64,000 nucleotides of DNA from JACKBJ01 sp964549495 (GTDB lineage Bacteria; Chloroflexota; Anaerolineae; Epilineales; Epilineaceae): positions 1 through 64,000 of the forward strand of contig CAZJWJ010000001.1 in assembly GCA_964549495.1 (NCBI GenBank), given 5' to 3'. Each line of letters starts with the position of its first letter. The first letter of the stretch is position 1. Positions 24,254 through 32,866 of this stretch are shown one piece after another. The position numbers and the translations under genes were made by a program. Under the pieces are notes generated by a model. The model saw only the letters and a program-made list of their open reading frames with translations, did no database searches and had not been told where the DNA came from.

Positions 24254-26674
24254 ATGCCCCCGACTTCCGAGGAATCACGGTCTCGAACCCCCTGCTACTG
24301 CGCCCTCTGCGTCTCCCGCTGCGGTGCGATCGCGGTGCGCGAGAACGGCCGCTTCGTCGCCCTCGAGCCGGATCCATCGCACCCCACCGGCAAGGCCCTC
24401 TGCGCGAAGGGCCGCGCGGCGCCCGAGTTGGTGGAGCATCGGGCGCGGCTGACCCACCCCCTGCGCCGCACCCGCCCGAAAGGGGATCCCGATCCGGGCT
24501 GGGAGCGGATCGGCTGGGACGAGGCCCTCGAACAAACCGCCGAGAGCCTCCTGCGCCTCGCGGACGAGAACGGGCCGGAGAGCGTGGTCTTCAGCTCGGT
24601 GTCGCCCTCCACCTCGGCCGTGGACGACGTGGTGGACTGGATCGAGCGGCTGATGAACGCCTTCGGAAGCCCCAACCTCTGCGCCGCGATGGAACTCTGC
24701 GGTTGGGGCCGCTACCTCGCGCCGCTCTACACCTATGGAGCCCCCGTTCCGGGCGCCTACATGCCCGACCTCGAGCACGCGGGCTGCATCCTGTTCTGGG
24801 GCTACAACCCGAATCTGGCCCGCCTGGCCCATGCCACCGCTACCGCCGAGGCGCAGCGGCGCGGGGCGCGATTGATCGTGGTCGACCCGCGAGGCACGGG
24901 TCCCGCGAAACGCGCCGATCTGTGGCTGCGCGTGAGGCCGGGTACCGATGGCGCGCTCGCGCTCGGCATCGCGGGGGTGATGATCGAGCGCGGTTGGTAC
25001 GATCATGACTTCGTCCGCGACTGGACGAACGGACCGCTGCTCGTGCGCGAGGACGATGGCCGCCTGCTGTCGGCATCCGACCTGTTGGACCCGGGCGAGG
25101 CGGCTGATGACCGGACCGTCACCCGGCGCTATGTCGCGTGGGACGAGGCGGAGGGCCGGCCGGCCCTCTACGATCCGTCGAGCCGTCGCTTCGAGGCGGG
25201 GGATCCACAGCCCGCGCTCTTCGGGCGCTACGAGCTCCAGACCGCGGACGGGAAGGTGGCCTGCCGCCCGGCCTTCGATCATGTCGCCGAGCTCTGCCGG
25301 CGCTACCCGCCCGAGCGCGTCGAGGCGATCACCGGCGTCGGGTCCGCACAGGTGGAGGCCGCGGCGCGGATGCTGTACGAATCGCGGCCGGTCGCGTACT
25401 ACGCTTGGAGCGGCGTGGAGATGCAGTCATCAGCCAGCCAGATCTCGCGCGCGATCGGACAGCTCTATGCGCTGACCGGCAGCCTGGACCGGAAGGGCGG
25501 CAACGTGCGCTTCGCCGCCCCGCCGACCCCCGCCGTGAACGGCGCCGAACTCCTGACCGAGGCGCAGGCCTCGAAGACCCTCGGCTTGTCCGAGCGCCCG
25601 ATGGGCCCTGCGCGTTGGCGCTTCGTGACCACCCACGACGTATACCGCGCGATCCTGGAGCGCGAGCCCTATCCCGTGCGCGGCCTCGTCGACTTCGGCT
25701 CGAACCTGCTGCTCTCGCACGCGGACGGTCGCAGAGGACGCGAGGCGCTTGCGGCCCTCGACTTCTACGTGCACGCCGACCTCTTCATGAACCCGACGGC
25801 CGAGCTGGCCGACGTGGTGCTGCCGGTGGCGGGGGCTTTCGAACGCGAGGGCCTGCGAATCGGCTTCGAGGTGAGCGCGGCGGCGCAGGCGCACGTGCAG
25901 CTGCGCCCGCGCGTCGCCGAGCCGCCCGGCGAGGCGCGGCCGGACGCAGCCATCATCTTCGAGCTCGCAGGGCGCCTGGGGCTGGGAGAGCAGTTTTGGG
26001 ACGGCGACCTCGAGGCCGCCTACCGCCATCAACTGGCGCCTACCGGTCTGACGCCCGAGGACTTGCGTGCGGAGCCGGGCGGTGTTCGGCTGCCGCTCGA
26101 GACCCGCTACCGCAAGTACGCCGAGCCGGTCGACGGCAGGGTCACGGGCTTCCGCACCCCGACGGGCCGGATCGAGCTCTATTCCGAGACGCTGCTCGAT
26201 GGCGGCGCGCCGCCGCTGCCCGACTACGAACCTCCGCTCGTCAGCGCCGAGACGCGTCCCGACCTGGCCGTCCGCTACCCGCTCGTGCTCACCTGCGCCA
26301 AGCATGCGCTATTCTGCGAGAGTCAGCACCGAGGAATCGAGAGCTTGCGCCGGAAGGCGATGGAGCCCGAGGTGGAGCTCCACCCGACCGCCGCCGCCGC
26401 GCGGGGCATCGAGGCCGGCGACTGGGTGGTCATCGAGACGCCGGAGGGCAGCGTCCGCGCCCGCGCCCGGCTGGACGACATGCTCGAGGAGAACGTCGTC
26501 TGCGGGCAGCACGGCTGGTGGGAGGCCTGCGAGGAGATCGGCGCACCGGGCTACGATCCATTGGGCCCGACGGGAGCCAACTACAACCTGCTGATCGCCG
26601 ACGACGCGGTGGACCCGGTCAGCGGCTCGGTGCCCCACCGTGCCTATCTCTGCGAGCTGCGGCGGGAGGGGTGA
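24254..26674 (+). CDS. Molybdopterin oxidoreductase of the DMSO-reductase family, single-subunit gene
   Basis: The 806-residue protein has an N-terminal 4Fe-4S site (C16, C19, C23 and C50 in CALCVSRC and ALCAKG), the bis-MGD-binding folds (ILFWGYNPNLARLAHAT, RLIVVDPRGTGPAKRADLWL, GTDGALALGIAGVMIERGW), a central MFS-like VRGLVDFGSNLLLS and the C-terminal molydop_binding domain (HPTAAAARGIEAGDWVVIET, NVVCGQHGWWEAC). The likely Mo ligand is C149 in AMELCGWGR, which fits formate-dehydrogenase-, acetylene-hydratase- and thiosulfate-reductase-like groups. No iron-sulfur or membrane anchor subunit flanks it and it has no Tat signal, so it is probably cytoplasmic. FdhD, which sulfurates formate dehydrogenases, is encoded at 37561. 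RBS GGAGGGACCTCC precedes ATG 24254. Substrate unknown. Confidence 0.9.
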   Translation: MPPTSEESRSRTPCYCALCVSRCGAIAVRENGRFVALEPDPSHPTGKALCAKGRAAPELVEHRARLTHPLRRTRPKGDPDPGWERIGWDEALEQTAESLLRLADENGPESVVFSSVSPSTSAVDDVVDWIERLMNAFGSPNLCAAMELCGWGRYLAPLYTYGAPVPGAYMPDLEHAGCILFWGYNPNLARLAHATATAEAQRRGARLIVVDPRGTGPAKRADLWLRVRPGTDGALALGIAGVMIERGWYDHDFVRDWTNGPLLVREDDGRLLSASDLLDPGEAADDRTVTRRYVAWDEAEGRPALYDPSSRRFEAGDPQPALFGRYELQTADGKVACRPAFDHVAELCRRYPPERVEAITGVGSAQVEAAARMLYESRPVAYYAWSGVEMQSSASQISRAIGQLYALTGSLDRKGGNVRFAAPPTPAVNGAELLTEAQASKTLGLSERPMGPARWRFVTTHDVYRAILEREPYPVRGLVDFGSNLLLSHADGRRGREALAALDFYVHADLFMNPTAELADVVLPVAGAFEREGLRIGFEVSAAAQAHVQLRPRVAEPPGEARPDAAIIFELAGRLGLGEQFWDGDLEAAYRHQLAPTGLTPEDLRAEPGGVRLPLETRYRKYAEPVDGRVTGFRTPTGRIELYSETLLDGGAPPLPDYEPPLVSAETRPDLAVRYPLVLTCAKHALFCESQHRGIESLRRKAMEPEVELHPTAAAARGIEAGDWVVIETPEGSVRARARLDDMLEENVVCGQHGWWEACEEIGAPGYDPLGPTGANYNLLIADDAVDPVSGSVPHRAYLCELRREG

Positions 26675-26755
26675 GCCGCCGGGCTCGATCTTGAAGCGAG
26701 ATCGCGACGAGCGCCGATCAGCGCACCACCAAGTTGGGGAAGGGCCTGTGCTCGA

Positions 26756-28492
26756 ATGAGAGGGGGCATGCGATTCCACACGGCCGCTTGCACGCTGGTC
26801 ATCCTGCTGGTCGCCTCGATGACCGGCTGCAGAGACGCGGACACACCGGCTCCAAGCGAGCCGGTCACCGAGTTCGCGGCGCCACCGGCAACCGAGGCGG
26901 CATCACGGACCCCGGAGCGAAGACAAGACCTACTCACGGCTACGCTGCCCGATCGATCCGCACTGCCGGACGCCGACGCACCCTGGCTCCTGCACCGCGG
27001 CCCGGCCCGGCAGGAGAGTGGCGCGGATGGCGAGGAAGCGGTGGCCGATCAAGGCGGCCAAGCAGACACGAGCCTGTACCTGCGCGACGCCCAAGGCGCA
27101 CTAGCGGCCATCTGGGCTCTCCCGCCCGGGAGCGAGCTTCGATCCGTGGCCGATGGGGTATCACCCGACGGTCGCTGGCTGGCCTTCCTCTCGGGCCAGC
27201 TGCCCGAGATACCGCTCGACGAAGCGGTCACGAGCCCCCTGACCCTGCACGTCTGGGATCTGGGCAGCGGCAGCGAGGCGCACCGCCTGCCCTTGTTGCG
27301 ATCCGATGTGCACGAGGATCTCCGTGCGCAAGCCCCACAGGTTGCAGAAGCGTCTGCCTCGGATTCGGATCTGGCGTCCGGAGCTTGGGACGCGGCCGAG
27401 TCGGAGGGTTTCGAGTTCTTCCTCGAGGATGTTCTGTGGGCCTTCGCTGATGCCGTGGGCAACTTCCGCTGGTCGCCCGAAGGAGACCGTCTGGCCTTCA
27501 TCGGCGCCATCGATGGGCCGAGCGCCGACGTCTACCTGCTCCAGGTCGCGGACGGGGCGGTGACGCGGGTGTCGGACGAGCCGACGCATGCCTTCCGCCT
27601 GGCCTGGAGCCCGGACGGTCGCTGGATCCTGCACGAGGGGGCGCGCTGGTCCAGCAGGGCGGCAGGCTCGACCGTCGCCAGCTCCACGGATCTCAGCGCC
27701 GCCGACGGCAGCCAGCAGCGGCACATCGGTCCTGGCTCCGGCATCGGCTCCTGGGCCGAGGACTGGCCGGATGCCTGGCTCGATGACGACGGCGCCATCT
27801 ACCACACCGAGTCCAATGGCTGCGGCATATGCCAGATCCTGCACCTCGACGTGGGCAAGGGCATCACCCGGACGCTCGCGTCCAGCATCGAGGGCCAAAG
27901 CTTCGCCATCCACCCCGAGGGCGGCGCCATCGCGTTGTCGGGGCGGCGCTTCGGTCCGATGGACTCCAGCGCATCGACGCCGATGGAGACGAGCGTGGGC
28001 ATCGAGGTGATCGATGTCTCGGACGCTACGACCGGACAGATCCATGACCGCCCCTGCCAGGTCGTGGGCTGGGCTGCAGATGACCTGCCCTTCCTCCGGC
28101 TTCCTTCCCACACCGAGGACCGCTGCTCGCCGGTGGCCTTCGACGCGGAGGGCGTCGAGCTGGACATCGATGCGCCAGTTGGGCTCACCGAAGTCGGCGT
28201 ATCGCCGGGGAATGCTTGGCGACTGCTCTATGGGGAGGCCGGCTGGCGGCTGTTCGATCGGTCCAGCGTGCTGCGAGCGGAATGGCCCGCGGAATCCGGG
28301 GGTTCGACGTCGACGGCCCCGCAGCCCGTCGAGGCCGTGGCCTGGCGTGGGGACGACGCAGCATGGGTCTGGCGTGCAGGCGGCGAGGTCTGGCTTGCCG
28401 ACCTTGTCGATGGGAAGCCGGTAATCCACGGTTCCTGGAAGAGCGAATCGGACCGCGACGGCAGCCTGGACGTGGCTTGGATCGATCCTTGA
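26756..28492 (+). CDS. Lipoprotein with TolB/WD40-like beta-propeller
   Basis: The 578-residue protein has a lipoprotein signal peptide with lipobox ASMTGC (Cys25) after TLVILLVASM, then a Thr/Pro/Ala-rich linker and propeller blades such as VSPDGRWLAFLSG, WSPEGDRLAFIGAIDG and LAWSPDGRWILHEG. It is probably surface anchored. Blade motifs continue irregularly (SFAIHPEGGAIALSG). I assign no function. ATG 26756 is used; a second ATG at 26768 with GAGAGGGGG just before it is possible. It lies 82 bases after the molybdoenzyme in the same direction, which may be chance. Confidence 0.7.
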   Translation: MRGGMRFHTAACTLVILLVASMTGCRDADTPAPSEPVTEFAAPPATEAASRTPERRQDLLTATLPDRSALPDADAPWLLHRGPARQESGADGEEAVADQGGQADTSLYLRDAQGALAAIWALPPGSELRSVADGVSPDGRWLAFLSGQLPEIPLDEAVTSPLTLHVWDLGSGSEAHRLPLLRSDVHEDLRAQAPQVAEASASDSDLASGAWDAAESEGFEFFLEDVLWAFADAVGNFRWSPEGDRLAFIGAIDGPSADVYLLQVADGAVTRVSDEPTHAFRLAWSPDGRWILHEGARWSSRAAGSTVASSTDLSAADGSQQRHIGPGSGIGSWAEDWPDAWLDDDGAIYHTESNGCGICQILHLDVGKGITRTLASSIEGQSFAIHPEGGAIALSGRRFGPMDSSASTPMETSVGIEVIDVSDATTGQIHDRPCQVVGWAADDLPFLRLPSHTEDRCSPVAFDAEGVELDIDAPVGLTEVGVSPGNAWRLLYGEAGWRLFDRSSVLRAEWPAESGGSTSTAPQPVEAVAWRGDDAAWVWRAGGEVWLADLVDGKPVIHGSWKSESDRDGSLDVAWIDP

Positions 28493-28572
28493 TCCGTGGA
28501 TGCGATTCTCTCGCTTGGCCAGCGTACTGCCGATAAAATCCCGCGAAGTGACACCGACCCCGGGGATCTCCG

Positions 28573-29280
28573 ATGTCCATCCATCGGCCGGACAAGAGCC
28601 TGTTGATTCAAGCCATCGACAACATGGCCATCTTGTCTGGCCTTGGGCCCGCTGGGGTGACAGAAGTCGCTACCGCGGCCATCTGGCGCGAGTATCCACA
28701 AGGCGACATCGTCCTCCTCGAAGGAGCTCCCAGTCCCGGACTCTGCCACCTCTACCAGGGCTGGCTAAAGGTCTTTAAGACGTCTGTGGATGGGCGGGAA
28801 CAGGTGCTACGCCACCTCGGGCCGGGGGAGACCTTCAATGAGGTGGGTGCGCTATCCCAGGGTCCGAGTCCAGCCTCGGTCATGGCTCTGGAGCCGTCGG
28901 GTCTTTGGATCATCCCCCGCCAAGTCATCCAGCAGACCATCGCTGCCCATCCCGACTTGGCCATGCCCATGCTCGAGAACATGGCCAAACGCATGACCGG
29001 TCTGGTCAATCTGGTGGCGGAGCTCACCCTCCACTCCGTGGAGGTGCGCTTGGCCCGCTTCCTGTTGGACGAGGCCGAGAACGAAGTCATGCATCGGCAG
29101 ACCTGGGCAACATACGCGGAGATGGCCTCCCGGCTCGGCACGGTCCCCGATGTTCTCAGCCGGGCATTGCGCAGCCTGGTCGATGCCGAGCTGATCCAGG
29201 TCGATCGTCGGGCGATCCACATTCTGGATCGAACCGGGTTGGAACGGCGGGCCAAGCGAGGGACGTTCACGACAGCGTGA
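28573..29280 (+). CDS. Crp/Fnr-family transcription regulator
   Basis: This 235-residue protein has a cyclic-nucleotide-binding-type beta barrel (REYPQGDIVLLEGAPSPGLCHLYQGWLKVFK, GPGETFNEVGALSQGPSPASVMALEPSGLWIIP), a long dimerisation helix (MLENMAKRMTGLVNLVAEL) and a winged helix (WATYAEMASRLGTVPDVLSRALRSLVDAELIQVD). The N-terminal Fe-S cysteines of Fnr are absent, so it is closer to Dnr/NnrR-like members that sense NO through heme, which agrees with the RIC and NnrS-like neighbours. TAAAAT at 28534-28539 is a possible -10 box. It probably activates the next gene (204 bases downstream) and perhaps the minus-strand genes, but I found no clear TTGAT-N4-ATCAA Fnr box. Confidence 0.9.
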   Translation: MSIHRPDKSLLIQAIDNMAILSGLGPAGVTEVATAAIWREYPQGDIVLLEGAPSPGLCHLYQGWLKVFKTSVDGREQVLRHLGPGETFNEVGALSQGPSPASVMALEPSGLWIIPRQVIQQTIAAHPDLAMPMLENMAKRMTGLVNLVAELTLHSVEVRLARFLLDEAENEVMHRQTWATYAEMASRLGTVPDVLSRALRSLVDAELIQVDRRAIHILDRTGLERRAKRGTFTTA

Positions 29281-29320
29281 ACTGGACCGAAGACCGACCG
29301 CGCTACGGGTACTGACCCGA

Positions 29321-29336
29321 CACGACAAAAGTCGTG
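29321..29336. promoter_or_regulatory. Inverted repeat in the Crp/NnrS-like spacer
   Basis: CACGAC and GTCGTG flank AAAA as perfect half-sites, 41 bases after the Crp-type stop. It could be a small terminator or an operator. The rest of spacer 29281-29484 shows no clear signal. Confidence 0.35.
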
Positions 29337-29484
29337 GCGAACCCCGAGCAAGATGGTTATCGTGGGCTGGGCTCACGCTGATCGCGCTCCAGGAATACAG
29401 CCCACTGTCGTCAGATCCCGTATCGTGCACCAGACAGGACACATCAGGGATCCCATACGGCCAATCACACAAAGGAAGCACCCG

Positions 29485-30723
29485 ATGGTTAACCCATACC
29501 TACTCATGGCCCTACTCTACTTGGCCGTGGGCGCCCTGACCGCCCTGGATGCTTCGCTGACCAGCTTCGAATTGCTGGCCTGGATTCCCGGGCTGCGCTG
29601 GCTTCGCGTTCACTTCATCACCCTGGGGATCCTGACCGAGTTGATCTTCGGTGTCACCCCGGCCTTGGTCGCCCTGTCCCAAGACCGGCAACGACCCAGC
29701 ATCCGCTGGGACGTCTGGCTGACGTTGAATGGAGGCATCATCGTCCTGCTGGTCGGCATTCCCATCATCAACCAAGCCATGATCTTGGTGGGTGGTAGCC
29801 TGGTGTTCATCGCCACCACGCTGCTGACCAGGCAGCTATGGCAGATGCGCCAAACCGATGTCACTGTGCGGTCAGGGCGTGGCGGTCGCAGATTCTATGT
29901 CAGCGGTCTCCTGTTCTTGCTTCTGGGCATCACGATCGGCACCGGTCTGTGGCTGGGCTGGAGCGCCCCCCTGCGCATCCAGGTGCCCCTGGAAGCCCAC
30001 ATCCACGCCAATAACTGGGGCTTCATGTCCTTGGTCTTCGCCGGGCTGCTGATCGATGTTCTGCCCGGTTTGACCGGGCGCAACCTGGCATCGTCGCGCA
30101 CGGTCAGCAGGATTTTCTGGGGGATGAGCGTCGGGGCCTTGTTCCTGGTCATCGGGCCTTGGCTGGGCGGGAATCTCTGGTTCACCGTGCCGGGACTGCT
30201 CATGCACTTGGCGGCCACCCTGGCTCTGCTGGTTCAGACCATCCGCTGCCTGAGAGCCGGCGGACTATTGGACCAGGCAGGAAGCTGGCATCTGATCACC
30301 TCCTACCTGTGGATCCTGGCCCCGGTGATGGTGGCGCCGCTGATCATCCTGGGTGTGCCCGGCTTCCCCGGCCCGGTCATCGAATCCAATGCACCCCAAG
30401 CGCTGATCTACGGCTGGGTGCTGCAATTCGGCATGGCGCTGATCCCCTTCGTTACCCGGCGCACCTTCTTGAAGGATGACGTGCCGCGACTGGGTGGCAG
30501 CTGGTTAAGCCTGACCACGGCCAACCTGGGCAGCTCGTTGATCTGGGCCGGCATCTTCCTCACTGGACGGACCGGTCTTCTGCATGGACTGGCCTACAGC
30601 CTCTTTGCCGTCGCCATGTTGGCCGTCCTATGGGAGCTGGCCGGCTTGGTGCGGCAGGCCTTACAGCGACTCGAGGCATTCGAGGAGACGATCGAGTATC
30701 GCGCGGAAATGCCCCCACCGTGA
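29485..30723 (+). CDS. NnrS/heme-copper-oxidase-like polytopic membrane protein
   Basis: The 412-residue protein is almost entirely hydrophobic with about twelve helices. Helix-edge histidines occur in LRVHFITLGILTELIFG (H43), LEAHIHANNWGFMSLVFAG and LLMHLAATLALL, the pattern used to hold heme or copper in NnrS and CcoN-type proteins (His, then G/W, then Pro-Leu). NnrS is a heme- and copper-containing membrane protein that relieves nitrosative stress. The gene follows the Crp/Fnr-type regulator and converges with two small proteins that share the H...GW/L...P motif. RBS AAAGGAAG sits upstream of ATG 29485. Family membership is inferred from pattern, not certain. Confidence 0.55.
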   Translation: MVNPYLLMALLYLAVGALTALDASLTSFELLAWIPGLRWLRVHFITLGILTELIFGVTPALVALSQDRQRPSIRWDVWLTLNGGIIVLLVGIPIINQAMILVGGSLVFIATTLLTRQLWQMRQTDVTVRSGRGGRRFYVSGLLFLLLGITIGTGLWLGWSAPLRIQVPLEAHIHANNWGFMSLVFAGLLIDVLPGLTGRNLASSRTVSRIFWGMSVGALFLVIGPWLGGNLWFTVPGLLMHLAATLALLVQTIRCLRAGGLLDQAGSWHLITSYLWILAPVMVAPLIILGVPGFPGPVIESNAPQALIYGWVLQFGMALIPFVTRRTFLKDDVPRLGGSWLSLTTANLGSSLIWAGIFLTGRTGLLHGLAYSLFAVAMLAVLWELAGLVRQALQRLEAFEETIEYRAEMPPP

Positions 30724-30734
30724 CCACTACGGAG

Positions 30735-31142
30735 TCAGCTCCTTGCGGCGCGGATCCGTGGCCATAGCGTAGAGACGAAGACGCCGACCCCGAGGAGCTC
30801 CAGGACCCGCCCTGCCATCGAAAGTTCGCCCCCTCCAGCCACGAGGGGTGCCGCTCCCACCATGATGATGCCCGCGTTCAGCAGCAACAAGGAGCCGATC
30901 ACAAGCACTGGAGGGCCACGCCTGGGTTTCTTGCTGCGCCGCGGAAGGATCCAGTACGCAACCCCTAACGCCAGTTGGATGATCCATCCGACCAAGAGGA
31001 ACTCCATGTGAGCGGGCAACAGCACCCACAGGAACGGACTCGACGGAGCCCCCTTGTGCCATAGCAGCAAGGCACCGATCCCGAACCCCGCGCAGAAATA
31101 CAGGAGTGCCGCGCGAATCACCCAGATGCTGATGACGGGCAT
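30735..31142 (-). CDS. Small four-helix membrane protein, paralogue B
   Basis: The 135-residue protein has four hydrophobic helices. Its second helix PAHMEFLLVGWIIQLALGVAYWILPRR carries His, Gly-Trp, and Tyr-Trp-x-x-Pro, a pattern seen in NnrS and cbb3 oxidase subunit I. It is homologous in layout to paralogue A upstream and starts one base after A's stop codon (TAG-ATG), so the two are probably co-translated. It faces the NnrS-like gene tail to tail. Function is unknown; a partial oxidase/NO-related heme protein or a transmembrane partner is plausible. Confidence 0.7.
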   Translation of the reverse strand: MPVISIWVIRAALLYFCAGFGIGALLLWHKGAPSSPFLWVLLPAHMEFLLVGWIIQLALGVAYWILPRRSKKPRRGPPVLVIGSLLLLNAGIIMVGAAPLVAGGGELSMAGRVLELLGVGVFVSTLWPRIRAARS

Positions 31143-31553
31143 CTACCGAGCCCGCACCCGGGGCCAGACGTTCAGGGTAATCGACAGGGCTGCGATCAGT
31201 TGACAGAGCGCGGATAGCGCAAGCATTTGGCCCCATCCTGACCCCTGCGCCCACGCCTGCATCGGTTCGGCAACCGCCCGCATGATCAGGCCGGCGTTGA
31301 GTAGGAAAAAGGCCAGCCAGGAGAGCCACTCCCTGCCATAGGGCTGGTCTTTCGAGAACTTCGGGAACATCCAGAGCATGACCGCCACGATGAGCTGGGT
31401 GACCCACCCCACCACCAGGAGGTGCGTGCGCACGGGTCGGCTCGCGATGATGATCGGTGCATCCGCCAGCGATGTCGCGGCCGCATTCGCTGCCAGGCCC
31501 ACCAAGAGATAAACCAATCCCGCCCTGGCAAACCAACGGGATATGCGCGGCAA
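31143..31553 (-). CDS. Small four-helix membrane protein, paralogue A
   Basis: The 136-residue protein parallels gene B: helix 1 (LVYLLVGLAANAAA), then HLLVVGWVTQLIVAVMLWMFPKF with the same His/GW/Trp/Pro pattern, then LSWLAFFLLNAGLIMRAV and a final helix. Start is TTG 31553, supported by GGAGG on the coding strand eight bases upstream; the RBS lies in the 12-base palindrome GGAGGTACCTCC (31555-31566). The twin genes may assemble as a dimer resembling a split NnrS or CcoN domain; this is inference. It is 150 bases downstream of the cupin gene in the same direction. Confidence 0.7.
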   Translation of the reverse strand: MPRISRWFARAGLVYLLVGLAANAAATSLADAPIIIASRPVRTHLLVVGWVTQLIVAVMLWMFPKFSKDQPYGREWLSWLAFFLLNAGLIMRAVAEPMQAWAQGSGWGQMLALSALCQLIAALSITLNVWPRVRAR

Positions 31554-31702
31554 AGGAGGTACCTCCGGTCGCGATCAGGGAATCCGGTGACTGGATGCGC
31601 TCTCGGCAGCCGACGATCCGGCCCGAGTTGCCATCGCTCGAATGAAGCCGACCGAATCGAGGATCCACACCACGAGACGAACGGCACGACCACGACTCCA
31701 AC

Positions 31703-32065
31703 TCACGGTGAACGCACCCCAGGTCGGGTTGATGGGGCTTCATGCAGGAGCGCCACGAAGACCAGTCCATCTTCGAGAGCCCGAACGGAGTGGGCTTCAC
31801 CAGGCTCGAAGGTGAGGAGTGCGTTTGGGCCGAACTCGCGCTCCTTCCCATCCGGACCAGCGAACATGCCCCTGCCCGTGAGCACGATCAAGTACACCGG
31901 TGAGTCCGGGGCTCGATGTTCTCGGACGACCTGTCCAGGTCGCAATGTGAATCGTAACACCCGGCCCGTTTCGTTGACGAGCAGGGGCTCCGCACTCGGA
32001 TTGTGATCATGGAACTCGAGGTCTTCGAGTAGCTGAAACGTCTTCAAGTCGCCCTCCTTCGTCAT
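31703..32065 (-). CDS. Small cupin-domain protein
   Basis: The 120-residue protein is one cupin barrel: VLRFTLRPGQVVREHRAPDSPVYLIVLTGRGMFAGPDGKEREF with the first motif around VREHRAPDSP (one His rather than the usual two to three metal ligands), and the second motif GPNALLTFEPGEAHSVRALED (His). Metal binding is therefore possible but incomplete. Start ATG 32065. It lies between the RIC gene and the small membrane proteins, so it probably belongs to the same stress operon. Function unknown; small cupins often bind metals or ligands. Confidence 0.75.
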   Translation of the reverse strand: MTKEGDLKTFQLLEDLEFHDHNPSAEPLLVNETGRVLRFTLRPGQVVREHRAPDSPVYLIVLTGRGMFAGPDGKEREFGPNALLTFEPGEAHSVRALEDGLVFVALLHEAPSTRPGVRSP

Positions 32066-32161
32066 CGAACCTTGCGCACGGGTTCCGTCGAACTACGATG
32101 CTTTGTTCGGGCCGTATCGACCATCATCCGTCGACTCGCTCGCCTTGTCCGGATGCGCGGC

Positions 32162-32866
32162 TCATGGCGCCGATGAGGCGCCGGCGGCTTCGACTTCGCT
32201 GGCGGACCCCCATTGCGGGAAGAGCACGTTGTTCTCCAGATGGATGTGAAGATGCAGGGACCGCTCCAAGGCCTCCAGCCCATGCCAGAGCGCACGCCAG
32301 GTATTGCAGGCCCCCTCGGGGACGCGGTAGTCGTCGGTGAGCTCGCGCAGCGTGGCGAGCGCTCGGCCGGCTTCACTGTGATCATCGATGAAGATGGAGA
32401 CCGGCACACCGCCGCTGTCGCCACGCTGCAGAATCATGGGAAAGAGGAGTTCCTCTTCCCGCGCCATGTGGTCCTCGAGCTCGGCCTCGAGCCGGAGGAA
32501 TGTCTGCAAGAGGCTGCCAAGTCGCTCCGGATCCTTGTCGCCGTGCACACGAGCCACCTTTCGGGCCATCGACTCGAGGCGAGGAAGCTCCTCCCGAAGG
32601 GGTACATGGTAGGCGTGAACGATATGGCGAATGAGATCGGCAGCGGGCACCGCGTCCCATCGCTCTAGCTCGGGATCACCGACCGACAGGGCCTGCTCGA
32701 TCTCGCCGAGCACCTCGGGCGTCGACAGACCCTGCCGTTCACACGCATCCTGCAACGCGACGCCACCTTGGCAACAGAAGTCGATACCGTGCCGAGAGAA
32801 GACCTGCGTGGCCATGGGGTGACGGGTGGCGATCTCGCCAACCTTGTCACTTGACGTGATGTTCAT
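32162..32866 (-). CDS. ric: Iron-sulfur cluster repair di-iron protein RIC (YtfE/ScdA family)
   Basis: This 234-residue protein has the N-terminal DUF542/ScdA_N domain (TRHPMATQVFSRHGIDFCCQGG ... ALQDACERQG) with the paired Cys, and a hemerythrin-like four-helix domain with di-iron ligands HIVHAYHVPLREELPRL, LEDHMAREEELLFP, DDHSEAGRAL and HLHIHLENNVLFP. RIC donates iron or acts on nitrosylated Fe-S clusters and restores them after NO or oxidative damage. Its ATG overlaps the stop of the upstream SufR-like regulator (ATGA), so the pair is co-transcribed. Length and motif order match the family. Confidence 0.95.
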   Translation of the reverse strand: MNITSSDKVGEIATRHPMATQVFSRHGIDFCCQGGVALQDACERQGLSTPEVLGEIEQALSVGDPELERWDAVPAADLIRHIVHAYHVPLREELPRLESMARKVARVHGDKDPERLGSLLQTFLRLEAELEDHMAREEELLFPMILQRGDSGGVPVSIFIDDHSEAGRALATLRELTDDYRVPEGACNTWRALWHGLEALERSLHLHIHLENNVLFPQWGSASEVEAAGASSAP

